From Bacteroidales bacterium (lineage in GTDB: Bacteria; Bacteroidota; Bacteroidia; Bacteroidales; UBA3663): DNA of 14,555 bases. Location of the stretch: positions 1-14,555 of the forward strand of contig JAUNCV010000032.1 of NCBI GenBank assembly GCA_030526445.1, written 5' to 3'. The position numbers and the translations under genes were made by a program. Below, in pieces: positions 6,311-14,105 of this stretch. A model generated the notes under the pieces. The model searched no databases. It had not been told where the DNA came from and saw nothing but the letters and a program-made list of their open reading frames with translations. Numbering within the stretch: the first letter of the stretch is position 1; the number at the start of each line of letters is the position of its first letter.

Positions 6311-8113
6311 ATGAAGATACAACTCCGCAGCGCGCAGACCACCGAAGGTCGTCGCATGGCTGGTGCACGTGCACTTTGGGTGGCCAATGGCATGAAGCGC
6401 GAACAGTTCGGCAAACCAATCATTGCTATCGTCAATTCTTTTACTCAGTTTGTTCCAGGTCATACTCATCTTCACGAAATCGGCCAGATTGTCAAGGCTG
6501 AGATCGAGAAGCTTGGTTGCTATGCAGCCGAGTTTAACACTATTGCTGTTGATGATGGTATTGCCATGGGTCACGACGGCATGCTTTATAGCTTGCCTTC
6601 GCGCGATGTGATTGCCGACTCTGTGGAGTATATGGTCAATGCTCACAAGGCCGATGCTATGATTTGCATCTCAAACTGCGATAAGGTTACTCCTGGCATG
6701 CTCATGGCTGCTATGCGTCTCAATATCCCTGCTGTGTTTGTGAGCGGTGGCCCAATGGAGGCTGGTAAATATAAAGGTGAGAATGCTGACTTGATTACCG
6801 CTATGATCAAGGGCGGTGACAGCACCGTTTCAGACGAGGAACTTGCCGAGGTTGAGAATTGCGCTTGCCCAGGTTGCGGCGCTTGCTCGGGCATGTTTAC
6901 CGCCAACTCTATGAACTCTTTGACCGAAGCTTTGGGTATGTCACTCCCAGGCAACGGCTCTATTCTGGCTACTCACGTCAATCGTATTCAGCTCTTCAAG
7001 GATGCTGCTAAGATTATCGTCGAGAATGCTATGAAATATTATGGCGAGGGCGATGAGAGCGTTCTTCCACGCAGCATCGCTACCCGTGCGGCATTCCTCA
7101 ATGCTATGACTCTCGATATCGCTATGGGTGCATCGACCAACACTGTGCTTCACCTCTTGGCAGTAGCTCAGGAGGCCGAGGTTGACTTCAAGATGCAGGA
7201 TATTGATGCTCTCTCACGCAAGGTTCCATTCCTCTGCAAGCTCGCTCCAAACTGGCAGAAGTATTCTATCCAGGAGGAGAATCGTGCAGGCGGCATTCTC
7301 GGTATCTTGGGCGAATTGGCTAAGGGCAACTTGCTCGATCTCTCTTGCAAGCGTGTCAATGGCGCTACTTTGGGCGAAGATATCAAGAAGTATAGCATCA
7401 CTGGCGATACTATCGATCCTGAGGCCGACCGCATTTATCATTCGGCTCCTGCTGGCAAGTTCTCTACCAAGATGGGTTCACAGGATACCCGTTGGGAGAG
7501 TCTCGATACCGATCGTGTGAATGGTTGTATCCGCGACATCGAGCATGCTTACACCAAGGATGGCGGCATGGCAGTTCTCTTCGGCAATATTGCCAAGGAT
7601 GGTTGCGTTGTCAAGACTGCTGGTGTGGCTCCTGAGCTCTGGCACTTCGAAGGTCCTGCCGTTGTGTTCGATTCGCAGGAAGATGCTTGCGAAGGCATTC
7701 TCGGTGGCAAGGTAAAGAAGGGCGACTGTGTAGTGATTACTCACGAAGGTCCTAAGGGCGGTCCTGGCATGCAGGAGATGCTCTACCCAACCTCTTATAT
7801 TAAGAGCATGCACATGGGTAAGGAGTGTGCACTTATTACCGATGGTCGCTTCTCGGGCGGCACTTCTGGTCTCTCAATTGGCCACATTTCTCCTGAGGCT
7901 GCTTCGGGCGGTGCTATTGGCAAGATCAAGGATGGCGATATCATCGTGATCGATATTCCTTCACGCTCTATCAATGTGAAGCTCACCGACGAAGAACTCG
8001 AGGCTCGTCCAATGCAGCCACTTAAGCGCAATCGTGTGGTTAGCAAGGCACTCCGAGCTTATGCACAATCTGTTTCATCGGCCGACAAGGGCGGCGTAAG
8101 AATTATTGACTAA
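6311..8113 (+). CDS. ilvD: Dihydroxy-acid dehydratase
   Basis: IlvD removes water from 2,3-dihydroxy-3-methylbutanoate and 2,3-dihydroxy-3-methylpentanoate, giving the 2-keto acids that become valine, leucine and isoleucine. The 600-residue product has the family motifs in order: DDGIAMGHDGM (81-91), SNCDKVTPGM (121-130, with Fe-S ligand C123 and the metal-site D124-K125), CPGCGACSGMFTANSMN (186-202) with further cluster Cys, and a C-terminal SGGTSGLSIGHISPEAA segment. The length is near the E. coli enzyme's 616. The Fe-S cluster makes the enzyme oxygen-sensitive, in keeping with an anaerobe. It is the first enzyme gene of the operon; its stop TAA shares one base with the ilvB ATG, so the two are translationally coupled. 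Confidence 0.97.
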   Translation: MKIQLRSAQTTEGRRMAGARALWVANGMKREQFGKPIIAIVNSFTQFVPGHTHLHEIGQIVKAEIEKLGCYAAEFNTIAVDDGIAMGHDGMLYSLPSRDVIADSVEYMVNAHKADAMICISNCDKVTPGMLMAAMRLNIPAVFVSGGPMEAGKYKGENADLITAMIKGGDSTVSDEELAEVENCACPGCGACSGMFTANSMNSLTEALGMSLPGNGSILATHVNRIQLFKDAAKIIVENAMKYYGEGDESVLPRSIATRAAFLNAMTLDIAMGASTNTVLHLLAVAQEAEVDFKMQDIDALSRKVPFLCKLAPNWQKYSIQEENRAGGILGILGELAKGNLLDLSCKRVNGATLGEDIKKYSITGDTIDPEADRIYHSAPAGKFSTKMGSQDTRWESLDTDRVNGCIRDIEHAYTKDGGMAVLFGNIAKDGCVVKTAGVAPELWHFEGPAVVFDSQEDACEGILGGKVKKGDCVVITHEGPKGGPGMQEMLYPTSYIKSMHMGKECALITDGRFSGGTSGLSIGHISPEAASGGAIGKIKDGDIIVIDIPSRSINVKLTDEELEARPMQPLKRNRVVSKALRAYAQSVSSADKGGVRIID

Positions 8114-9828
8114 TGGCAGAGAAGATAACAGGCGCAGAAATCCTGATGGAGTCGCTCAAAGCGCAAGGCATTAAGACCATCTTCGGTTATCCGGGTGGTA
8201 GTATCATGCCTGTCTATGATGCGCTTTTCGACTATACCCGTGGTCCTAAGAAGGCTTTTGATCATATTCTTGTACGTCATGAGCAAGGTGCAGTACACGC
8301 TGCACAGGGTTATGCTCGCGTAAGTGGCCAGGTTGGTACCGTGATTGTGACCAGTGGCCCAGGCGTGGCTAACACTTTGACCGGTATTGCCGATGCAATG
8401 ATCGACTCTACACCCGTTGTGGTTATTGCTGGTCAGGTGGGTGTTGGTGTGTTGGGTACCGATGCTTTTCAGGAGCTGGATCTCATCACCGTAGCACAGC
8501 CTATCTGTAAATGGGTTTATCAGATTCGTCGCCCAGAGGATATTCCTTGGGCAGTAAGCAAGGCATACTATCTGGCAAAATCGGGTCGTCCTGGTCCTGT
8601 GGTGCTCGATTTCCCAAAGAATGCACAGGTTACAAAGTGCGAGTATTTGCCAACTACGGTCAACTTTGTTCGCTCATACATCCCTTCACCTCGTCCAAAC
8701 GAGGCTCATATCCAGGAGGCAGCTGCTATCATCAATGCAGCCAAGAAGCCATTGGCACTTGTGGGTCAGGGTGTTGAGCTGGGCAATGCGCACGAAGAGC
8801 TCAAGGCTTTCCTCGAGAAGGCCAACATTCCTGCAGGTCGCACCATGTTGGGTCTTTCGGCATTGTCATCAAGCCATCCTCTCAACGTAGGCATGTTGGG
8901 CATGCATGGTAACTATGCGCCTAATATCAAGCAGCAGGAGGCTGATGTGGTCATTGCTATCGGTATGCGTTTCTCTGATCGTGTCACTGGCAATCTGGCT
9001 TCTTACCTGAAGCAGGCTAAGGTCATTCATTTGGACATCGACCATGCTGAGATCAACAAGAATGTAATTGCCGATGTTGCTATTGTGGCCGACTGCAAGG
9101 AATCCTTGCCAATGCTCACCGCTTTGGTCAATGAGGCTGATCACACTGAGTGGATTGAGAGCTTCAAGTCATTGCAAGAGCGTGAGGAGGAGAAGGTTAC
9201 CCGCAAGGCTCTGCATCCAACTGAGGGTCCGCTCCTCATGGGTGAGGTGGCCAATGCGGTTGCAGAGGCAACACAGGGCATGGGCGTTACTGTGACCGAT
9301 GTGGGTCAGAACCAGTTGTTCTCAACCCGTTACTCGAAGTACAATACTCCACGTTCCATCATCACCAGTGGCGGTCTGGGCACTATGGGCTACGGCCTTC
9401 CAGCTGCAGTAGGCGCTACTTTCGCCGAGCACGACCGTCCTGTTGTGGTATTCATGGGCGATGGTGGTCTGCAGATGACTATTCAGGAGTTCGGTACCAT
9501 TATGGAGTATCAGTGTCCGGTCAAGATGGTTTTGATGAACAATAACTTCTTGGGCAATGTGCGTCAGTGGCAGAACATGTTCTTCCAGAAGCGTTATGCT
9601 TTCACACACATGCTCAATCCAGACTATAAGCAGATTGCCGAGGCATATAAGATTCCTTATCTTCGTGTGAGCGATCGCAAGGAGTTGGCTGGAGCTGTTC
9701 GTCAGATGCTTGATACCAAGGGACCATTCCTGCTTGAGACTGTCATTATGGAGGAGGACGATGTCATGCCAATGACCGTTCCTGGAGCCTCTGTTAGTGA
9801 AATGTTGTTGGAGAAGGAGACAAAATAA
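8113..9828 (+). CDS. ilvB: Acetolactate synthase, large (catalytic) subunit
   Basis: The enzyme condenses two pyruvates to 2-acetolactate, or pyruvate with 2-ketobutyrate to 2-aceto-2-hydroxybutyrate, using thiamine diphosphate and FAD. The 571-residue product shows GYPGGSIMPVYDAL (25-38), the catalytic Glu E57 in RHEQGAVHAAQGYAR (55-69), and a central FAD/regulatory domain. The thiamine diphosphate motif begins with GDG at 449-451 and ends with NNN at 476-478. Near the C-terminus is MPMTVPGAS (552-560). The length matches the family. The start overlaps the ilvD stop by one base, and the small subunit starts 4 bases after its own stop. Anabolic rather than catabolic function is indicated by the adjacent small subunit and ilv genes. 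Confidence 0.97.
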   Translation: MAEKITGAEILMESLKAQGIKTIFGYPGGSIMPVYDALFDYTRGPKKAFDHILVRHEQGAVHAAQGYARVSGQVGTVIVTSGPGVANTLTGIADAMIDSTPVVVIAGQVGVGVLGTDAFQELDLITVAQPICKWVYQIRRPEDIPWAVSKAYYLAKSGRPGPVVLDFPKNAQVTKCEYLPTTVNFVRSYIPSPRPNEAHIQEAAAIINAAKKPLALVGQGVELGNAHEELKAFLEKANIPAGRTMLGLSALSSSHPLNVGMLGMHGNYAPNIKQQEADVVIAIGMRFSDRVTGNLASYLKQAKVIHLDIDHAEINKNVIADVAIVADCKESLPMLTALVNEADHTEWIESFKSLQEREEEKVTRKALHPTEGPLLMGEVANAVAEATQGMGVTVTDVGQNQLFSTRYSKYNTPRSIITSGGLGTMGYGLPAAVGATFAEHDRPVVVFMGDGGLQMTIQEFGTIMEYQCPVKMVLMNNNFLGNVRQWQNMFFQKRYAFTHMLNPDYKQIAEAYKIPYLRVSDRKELAGAVRQMLDTKGPFLLETVIMEEDDVMPMTVPGASVSEMLLEKETK

Positions 9829-9832
9829 GCCA

Positions 9833-10408
9833 ATGGAAAAGAAACTTTATACAATACAGGTATATTCGGAGAACGTTGTTGGTGTTCTCAATCTGGTTAC
9901 TGCAGTTTTTACCCGCAACCAGGTAAACATTGAGAGCCTCAATGTGTCGCCTTCTGGTATTCCTAATGTTCACAAATATACGGTTACAGTTATCACCGAT
10001 GAGGCGCAGGTCAAGAAGCTCATCAAGCAGATCGAGCGCAAGGTCGATGTCATCAAGTCAAGCTACTATCTTGAAGAGGAAATCTTTGTGAGCGAATTGG
10101 CACTCTTCAAAGTCTCTACTCCTGCAGTTTTGTCGAACCCAGAGATTTCTCGCATTGTTCGTCACTCAGGTGCTAAGATTCTGGAGGTCAATGAAACCTA
10201 CACAACCATGCAGATTTGCGTTAAGCCCGATGCTGTGACTGAGCTCTACAAGAAATTGACGAAGTTCAAGTGCATCCTGCAGTATAGCCGAAGTGGTGTG
10301 GTAGCTATCACCCGCGATAAGGTGGAACGTGTCTCTGAGTTCCTCAAGGAGCAGGAGAACCAGCAGTTCAGCTTCCTCGAAGAGGGTATCAACGAAGAGG
10401 AATGCTGA
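9833..10408 (+). CDS. ilvN: Acetolactate synthase, small (regulatory) subunit
   Basis: This subunit binds the large subunit, stimulates it and usually mediates feedback inhibition by valine or other branched-chain amino acids. The 191-residue product has an N-terminal ACT domain (about 3-78; ENVVGVLNLVTAVF then NIESLNV, the usual ligand-binding face) and a C-terminal domain (about 85-165) of the acetolactate synthase small subunit type. It ends in an acidic Glu-rich tail. I start it at the ATG at 9833, 4 bases after ilvB; an upstream in-frame ATG at 9797 lies inside ilvB and would add a basic, unrelated stretch. ilvN and ilvH are both used for this subunit. A 71-base gap precedes ilvC. Confidence 0.94.
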   Translation: MEKKLYTIQVYSENVVGVLNLVTAVFTRNQVNIESLNVSPSGIPNVHKYTVTVITDEAQVKKLIKQIERKVDVIKSSYYLEEEIFVSELALFKVSTPAVLSNPEISRIVRHSGAKILEVNETYTTMQICVKPDAVTELYKKLTKFKCILQYSRSGVVAITRDKVERVSEFLKEQENQQFSFLEEGINEEEC

Positions 10409-10479
10409 TGCATCAATTGAAATTTGCGAAAAGTATATACAAATTATTATAAAAACAAACATTAAAAAAACTTACAATT

Positions 10480-11523
10480 ATGGCACAGTTGAATTTTGGC
10501 GGTGTTATTGAGAATGTAGTAATGCGTGAGGAATTCCCTCTCGAGAAGGCTCGTGAAATCTTGAAGGACGAGACCATCGCCGTTATCGGTTATGGCGTAC
10601 AGGGTCCTGGTCAGTCTCTTAACCTCCGCGACAATGGTTTCAATGTAATCGTTGGCCAGCGTGCTGGTAAGACCTATGAGAAGGCAGTTGCTGATGGTTG
10701 GGTTCCAGGCGAGACCCTCTTCTCTATCGAGGAGGCAGCAGAGAAGGCTACCATCATCATGTGCTTGCTTTCTGACGCAGCTGTAATGAGCGTATGGCCA
10801 ACCCTCAAGAACTACTTGACCGCTGGTAAGGCTCTCTACTTCTCACACGGCTTTGCTATCACCTGGAACGATCGCACTGGTGTTGTTCCTGGCAATGACT
10901 ATGACGTTATCATGGTTGCTCCTAAGGGTTCAGGTACCTCACTTCGTACCATGTTCCTCGAGGGTCGCGGCTTGAACTCTTCATACGCTGTATATCAGGA
11001 TGCTACCGGTCGCGCTATGGAGCGTACTCTCGCTCTCGGCATCGGTATCGGTTCTGGTTACATGTTCGAGACCACTTTCCAGCGCGAGGCTACTTCTGAC
11101 CTCACCGGCGAGCGTGGTTCACTCATGGGCGCTATTCAGGGTCTTCTCCTCGCTCAGTACGAGGTTCTTCGTGAGAATGGCCACTCTCCATCAGAGGCAT
11201 TCAACGAGACCGTTGAGGAGCTCACTCAGTCACTCATGCCACTCTTCGCTAAGAACGGTATGGACTGGATGTATGCTAACTGCTCTACCACCGCACAGCG
11301 TGGTGCTCTCGACTGGATGGGTCCATTCCACGATGCTTGCAAGCCAGTTGTTGAGAAGCTCTACAACTCTGTAAAGACCGGTAACGAGGCTCAGATCTCT
11401 ATCGACGCTAACTCTAAGCCAGACTATCGTCAGGGTCTCGAGGCAGAGCTCAAGGCTCTCCGTGAGTCAGAGATGTGGCAGACTGCTGTTACTGTTCGCA
11501 AGCTCCGTCCTGAGAACAACTAA
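10480..11523 (+). CDS. ilvC: Ketol-acid reductoisomerase
   Basis: IlvC rearranges and reduces 2-acetolactate (or 2-aceto-2-hydroxybutyrate) to the 2,3-dihydroxy acid used by IlvD, with NAD(P)H and Mg2+. The 347-residue class I (short) enzyme has the Rossmann glycine motif GYGVQG (37-42), the cofactor-specificity loop VGQRAGKT (58-65), the catalytic His H123 in FSHGF, and metal ligands D207 and E211 in SDLTGERGSLMG, with further acidic ligands around E243/E247 and a substrate-binding CSTTAQRGALDW (268-279). Codon choice is strongly biased, consistent with high expression. It is the last gene of the operon and is followed by a strong terminator. In many Bacteroidales an acyl-ACP thioesterase gene lies between ilvN and ilvC; here it is absent. 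Confidence 0.97.
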   Translation: MAQLNFGGVIENVVMREEFPLEKAREILKDETIAVIGYGVQGPGQSLNLRDNGFNVIVGQRAGKTYEKAVADGWVPGETLFSIEEAAEKATIIMCLLSDAAVMSVWPTLKNYLTAGKALYFSHGFAITWNDRTGVVPGNDYDVIMVAPKGSGTSLRTMFLEGRGLNSSYAVYQDATGRAMERTLALGIGIGSGYMFETTFQREATSDLTGERGSLMGAIQGLLLAQYEVLRENGHSPSEAFNETVEELTQSLMPLFAKNGMDWMYANCSTTAQRGALDWMGPFHDACKPVVEKLYNSVKTGNEAQISIDANSKPDYRQGLEAELKALRESEMWQTAVTVRKLRPENN

Positions 11524-11553
11524 TTATATTTGTTTTCAATACAATTTACACTT

Positions 11554-11590
11554 GGTGTGCTCACTTTTCTTGTGGGCACACCTTTTTTTG
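11554..11590 (+). terminator. Intrinsic terminator of the ilv operon
   Basis: An 11-bp stem pairs GGTGTGCTCAC (11554-11564) with GTGGGCACACC (11572-11582), with one G-T pair and a 7-base loop. A run of seven T (11583-11589) follows, then a second T run to 11599. It begins 31 bases after the ilvC stop and is the strongest terminator in the window. Confidence 0.9.
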
Positions 11591-11633
11591 TCTTTTTTTC
11601 GCGAAAAACACGCCATTCATGCAGTATTTTCTC

Positions 11634-11641
11634 TATCTTTG
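11634..11641 (+). promoter_or_regulatory. -7 promoter box of the sigma factor operon
   Basis: TATCTTTG matches TAnnTTTG. No TTTG or TTG was found at a suitable upstream distance, so recognition may depend on an activator or on another sigma. The leader to the ATG at 11785 would be about 138 bases, or about 100 bases to the out-of-frame ATG at 11747. Confidence 0.5.
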
Positions 11642-11721
11642 CATTAATAAATTGATTTTTCTGTCACATTTTTGCTCGATGCTTCGTATTATCAGTGTCG
11701 AACGAAGATTAATCGATTAAC

Positions 11722-11737
11722 CATTCATTCATTCATT
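11722..11737 (+). repeat. Tetranucleotide repeat (CATT)4 in the sigma factor leader
   Basis: Four tandem CATT units lie in the untranslated leader 9 bases before the ATG at 11747. Such tracts can change copy number by slippage, but four units is short. Confidence 0.5.
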
Positions 11738-11784
11738 CAACTCACGATGCAAAACAATCAGGCCAACTCATTCAGCGCCTCATC

Positions 11785-12267
11785 ATGCCGCACAGCCGCA
11801 AGATATTTGCGGTGGCCTTTCGCTATCTGCAAAGGGCCGATGAGGCCGAAGATCTTGTGCAGGATGTTTGCATCAAGCTCTGGCAGATGCGCGACGAGCT
11901 TCCCTCTGAAGAGCGGTTGCTTCCCTATATTCTCACCATGGCGCGCAATCTCAGCATCGACCGCCTCCGTGCCCGACACGAATACGATGTCACCGCCACC
12001 ACCGACGAAACCGATGCACCGCCGCCCAACGATGAGCCCTATATCGACAATCGCGTCGAAGATCATGACCGATTGCGCCGCACAATGGAACTCATCAGGC
12101 AACTTCCGCCCGACCAACAGAAAGTGCTTCGCCTCAAAGCCATGCACGATCTTGATAATGACGAGATAACAAAATTAACAGGATTCCAGCCCGACAATGT
12201 CCGACAGCTGCTCAGCCGAGCGCGTCGCAAACTCAAGGAACTGGCACAAAAAAATGGCATTATATGA
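11785..12267 (+). CDS. RNA polymerase sigma factor, sigma-70 family (ECF-like)
   Basis: The 160-residue product has the two-domain ECF layout. Region 2 includes DEAEDLVQDVCIKLWQMRDE (19-38) and ARNLSIDRLRARH (53-65). After an acidic, Pro-rich linker (about 66-92), region 4 (about 94-153) shows LPPDQQKVLRLK and a helix-turn-helix ending NVRQLLSRARRKL. It should direct RNA polymerase to a small set of promoters. The ATG at 11785 is the only in-frame ATG. Open frame upstream back to 11713 also reads like sigma region 2 (QLIQRLI just before MPHSRKIF), so the protein probably begins earlier: adding one A to the A4 run at 11751-11754 would join the ATG at 11747 to this frame. The next gene overlaps its stop by 4 bases, typical of a sigma/anti-sigma pair. 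Confidence 0.88.
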   Translation: MPHSRKIFAVAFRYLQRADEAEDLVQDVCIKLWQMRDELPSEERLLPYILTMARNLSIDRLRARHEYDVTATTDETDAPPPNDEPYIDNRVEDHDRLRRTMELIRQLPPDQQKVLRLKAMHDLDNDEITKLTGFQPDNVRQLLSRARRKLKELAQKNGII

Positions 12268-12755
12268 AACATCAGAACATAGATAATTTCGATCAGCTGC
12301 TCGATAGCTTCTGTCAAGGCAAATCGTCGCCCGAAGAGGAGGCCAAGCTCATGGCCGAACTCGAGCGCGAGGCTGAAATGCATGTGCCCATGGGCTTCGA
12401 ACAGCGCCTGCAGGCAACACTCTCAAGGCTCGAAGCTTCTGAGGCCGCAGTTGCTCCCGTTTCCGAACCCGTCCTCGTGGCACCTCGCAGCTGGGCACAG
12501 CGTCATGGTCGCCTCATGGCCGCCTGTCTCACATGCCTCGTTGTCGTGAGTGCCGCCATCGGCTTCCTCTCGCGCACCGAGCCCGATCCTTTTGCCGACA
12601 CTTGCGCCACTGCCGAGCAGGCCGAGTATCAGCTCAACCGCGCCCTCACGCTCGTCAGCACCTTCTCGCAGGCCAGTCTAGAAACGGCTCGCATCGAAGC
12701 CGGCGAGGCGCAGCACCATCAGCAACCCGTTTCCAAATTCATCTCTTTCGATTAA
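12264..12755 (+). CDS. Single-pass membrane protein, probable anti-sigma partner
   Basis: I do not recognise a named family. The 163-residue product has an acidic helical N-terminal part (about 8-60; LLDSFCQGKSSPEEEAKLMA, then GFEQRLQATLSRLEA), a Pro-rich stretch with basic residues before the membrane, one clear membrane helix (about 84-102), and a C-terminal 60 residues that would lie in the periplasm. This is the shape of a Bacteroidota anti-sigma factor, and the start codon overlaps the sigma stop (ATGA), so the two products are likely made in balance. The HxxxCxxC motif of zinc anti-sigma factors is absent. The assignment rests on position and topology. The DUF4252 gene starts 19 bases downstream. 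Confidence 0.7.
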   Translation: MKHQNIDNFDQLLDSFCQGKSSPEEEAKLMAELEREAEMHVPMGFEQRLQATLSRLEASEAAVAPVSEPVLVAPRSWAQRHGRLMAACLTCLVVVSAAIGFLSRTEPDPFADTCATAEQAEYQLNRALTLVSTFSQASLETARIEAGEAQHHQQPVSKFISFD

Positions 12756-12774
12756 AACTTTATATTCCCACCAT

Positions 12775-13242
12775 ATGAAACGACTTTTTCTTCTCCTCAC
12801 AACCGTGTGCATCTGCTTGGGCATCAAAGCACAGAATCCGGTTTTCGGCAAATATGCCGATATGGAAGATCTCGAGTATGTCTGCATCTCATCGGCTATG
12901 CTCCGCAATTTAGGCAAAAGTTCGGCCACTATCAATGGCATTCAGATCAATGGCATCACCAATGCGCTCAAGAATGTGCTCATTATCAATAGCAAAGAGG
13001 CATCGTGCCGCGCGCAGATGAAGGCCGACTTCCTCTCGCTTCGCAACAATCCCGACTACGAGCTCATGATGGAGATGCGCGATGGCTCTGACCACATCAC
13101 CACCTTGGCCGCTGTGGGCGAAAAGGTGAGCGAACTGGTCATGTTCATTCAGGAAGGCAATCATGAGTCATCGTTCGTTGTGCTCAATGGCAACTTTAGC
13201 GAAGAGCAACTCAACAAGCTGATTATGAATGCAAGCAAATAA
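12775..13242 (+). CDS. Exported DUF4252 domain protein
   Basis: The 155-residue product starts with a signal peptide (MKRLFLLLTTVCICLGIKA, cleavage likely before Q20). The rest fits DUF4252 (PF14060), a Bacteroidota family of small exported proteins of unknown function: FGKYADMEDLEYVCIS near the start, a middle part with NVLIINSKEAS, the YELMMEMRDGSDHI segment, and a C-terminal SSFVVLNGNFSEEQLNKLI. The family is commonly found next to an ECF-type sigma factor and a membrane protein, as here. It probably acts in the periplasm; the Cys residues lie in the signal peptide and do not form a convincing lipobox. It may be a product or modulator of the sigma regulon, which is inference. Confidence 0.85.
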   Translation: MKRLFLLLTTVCICLGIKAQNPVFGKYADMEDLEYVCISSAMLRNLGKSSATINGIQINGITNALKNVLIINSKEASCRAQMKADFLSLRNNPDYELMMEMRDGSDHITTLAAVGEKVSELVMFIQEGNHESSFVVLNGNFSEEQLNKLIMNASK

Positions 13243-13313
13243 TTTTTTATCTTCTTGACCGAAAACCTTCGGCCTTGGCATCAGATTCAAATAACAATAC
13301 ACACATAAACATT

Positions 13314-14105
13314 ATGAAAAAAATCTTCACTCTCTTAGCAGCCGCCATGCTTTCGGCTACCGCTTTCGCACAGGTCAATAATTCTATCGTAAGTCATACG
13401 CCCGACGATGAAGAGGCCAAGTGGACCATCAATCTTCTCGGCGTAGGCACTGTCAATGCCGACGAGTGCAGTGTCAAGTTCAAGCGCGACCCTGAGCACT
13501 TCGGCAGTCCGGGCCTCTATTTCGGTCTCTCTAATCTGACCAATTCCGCTATCGAACTCAAACCAGCCAACAGCCTCGAGTTCGGCATCACTCCGTTCGA
13601 TTACATTTGGTGGAACAGCCGTCGCACCGTCGGCATCATTGCCAGCGTGGGCGTCAGCTGGACCCGCTACGCTTTCAAGCACCGAGAGGCCATTGTCGAG
13701 TGTCGTCCTTCAGGCCGTTCGCTTTCGTTAGGCCGCATGTTCGATGTCGTAGAGATGCCCGACGATTATTCACGCCTCCGTCTCACCTATGCCAGCTGGC
13801 GCTTGCCGCTCGAGGTAGCTTTCTCTTCGGGCGAATCGCTCTTCACCGTAGGTCTTGAGGCCGAGTTGCGTCACCACTTGCGCATGCGTTCCAAGTTCGA
13901 TGGCAACAAGAAGCACTACATCACCTCGCACGATCTGGGCATCAACCCCTGGGGACTCAACGCCGTAGCCAGCATCGGTCGTCATGGCGTTTCGGTCTTC
14001 GGCCGCGTCTCGCTCACCCAGTTCTTCAACAAAGACGAGTATCTTTGCGATATCAAGGGCACACCGTTCCTCATCGGCATCCGTTTCTATCACGACTGCC
14101 ACTAA
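13314..14105 (+). CDS. Exported protein, probable outer-membrane beta-barrel
   Basis: Not recognised as a named family. I start it at the ATG at 13314, which puts a good signal peptide (MKKIFTLLAAAMLSATAFA, cleavage before Q20) at the N-terminus; an in-frame ATG at 13275 would add 13 polar residues and bury it. The 263-residue product has alternating hydrophobic/polar stretches such as RTVGIIASVGVSWTRYAF, SLFTVGLEAELRHHL, GLNAVASIGRHGVSVFGRVS and the final FLIGIRFY, which look like barrel strands separated by charged loops. A small outer-membrane barrel of the porin/PorT-like kind is the best guess. It follows the DUF4252 gene by 71 bases with no terminator between them and overlaps the converging flippase gene by 4 bases. 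Confidence 0.65.
   Translation: MKKIFTLLAAAMLSATAFAQVNNSIVSHTPDDEEAKWTINLLGVGTVNADECSVKFKRDPEHFGSPGLYFGLSNLTNSAIELKPANSLEFGITPFDYIWWNSRRTVGIIASVGVSWTRYAFKHREAIVECRPSGRSLSLGRMFDVVEMPDDYSRLRLTYASWRLPLEVAFSSGESLFTVGLEAELRHHLRMRSKFDGNKKHYITSHDLGINPWGLNAVASIGRHGVSVFGRVSLTQFFNKDEYLCDIKGTPFLIGIRFYHDCH

Noticed and set aside
6128..6646. 172-codon minus-strand frame spanning the rnf-ilv gap and the start of ilvD
   Set aside because: It runs through the rnf terminator and the ilv promoter and opposes the conserved N-terminus of ilvD; no promoter or motif supports it.
11713..11784. Upstream start of the sigma gene at a non-ATG codon such as ATT
   Set aside because: No GTG or TTG codon lies in frame in this stretch, and ATT starts are very rare; a one-base deletion explains the upstream homology better.
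11672..12169. 165-codon plus-strand frame overlapping the sigma factor gene
   Set aside because: Only its segment from the ATG at 11747 matters, as the probable original start of the sigma gene; beyond that the frame is Pro/Ser/Arg-rich shadow sequence.
13259..13272. Small hairpin CCGAA/TTCGG between the DUF4252 gene and the barrel gene
   Set aside because: The stem has only 5 bp and no T run follows, so it does not qualify as a terminator.
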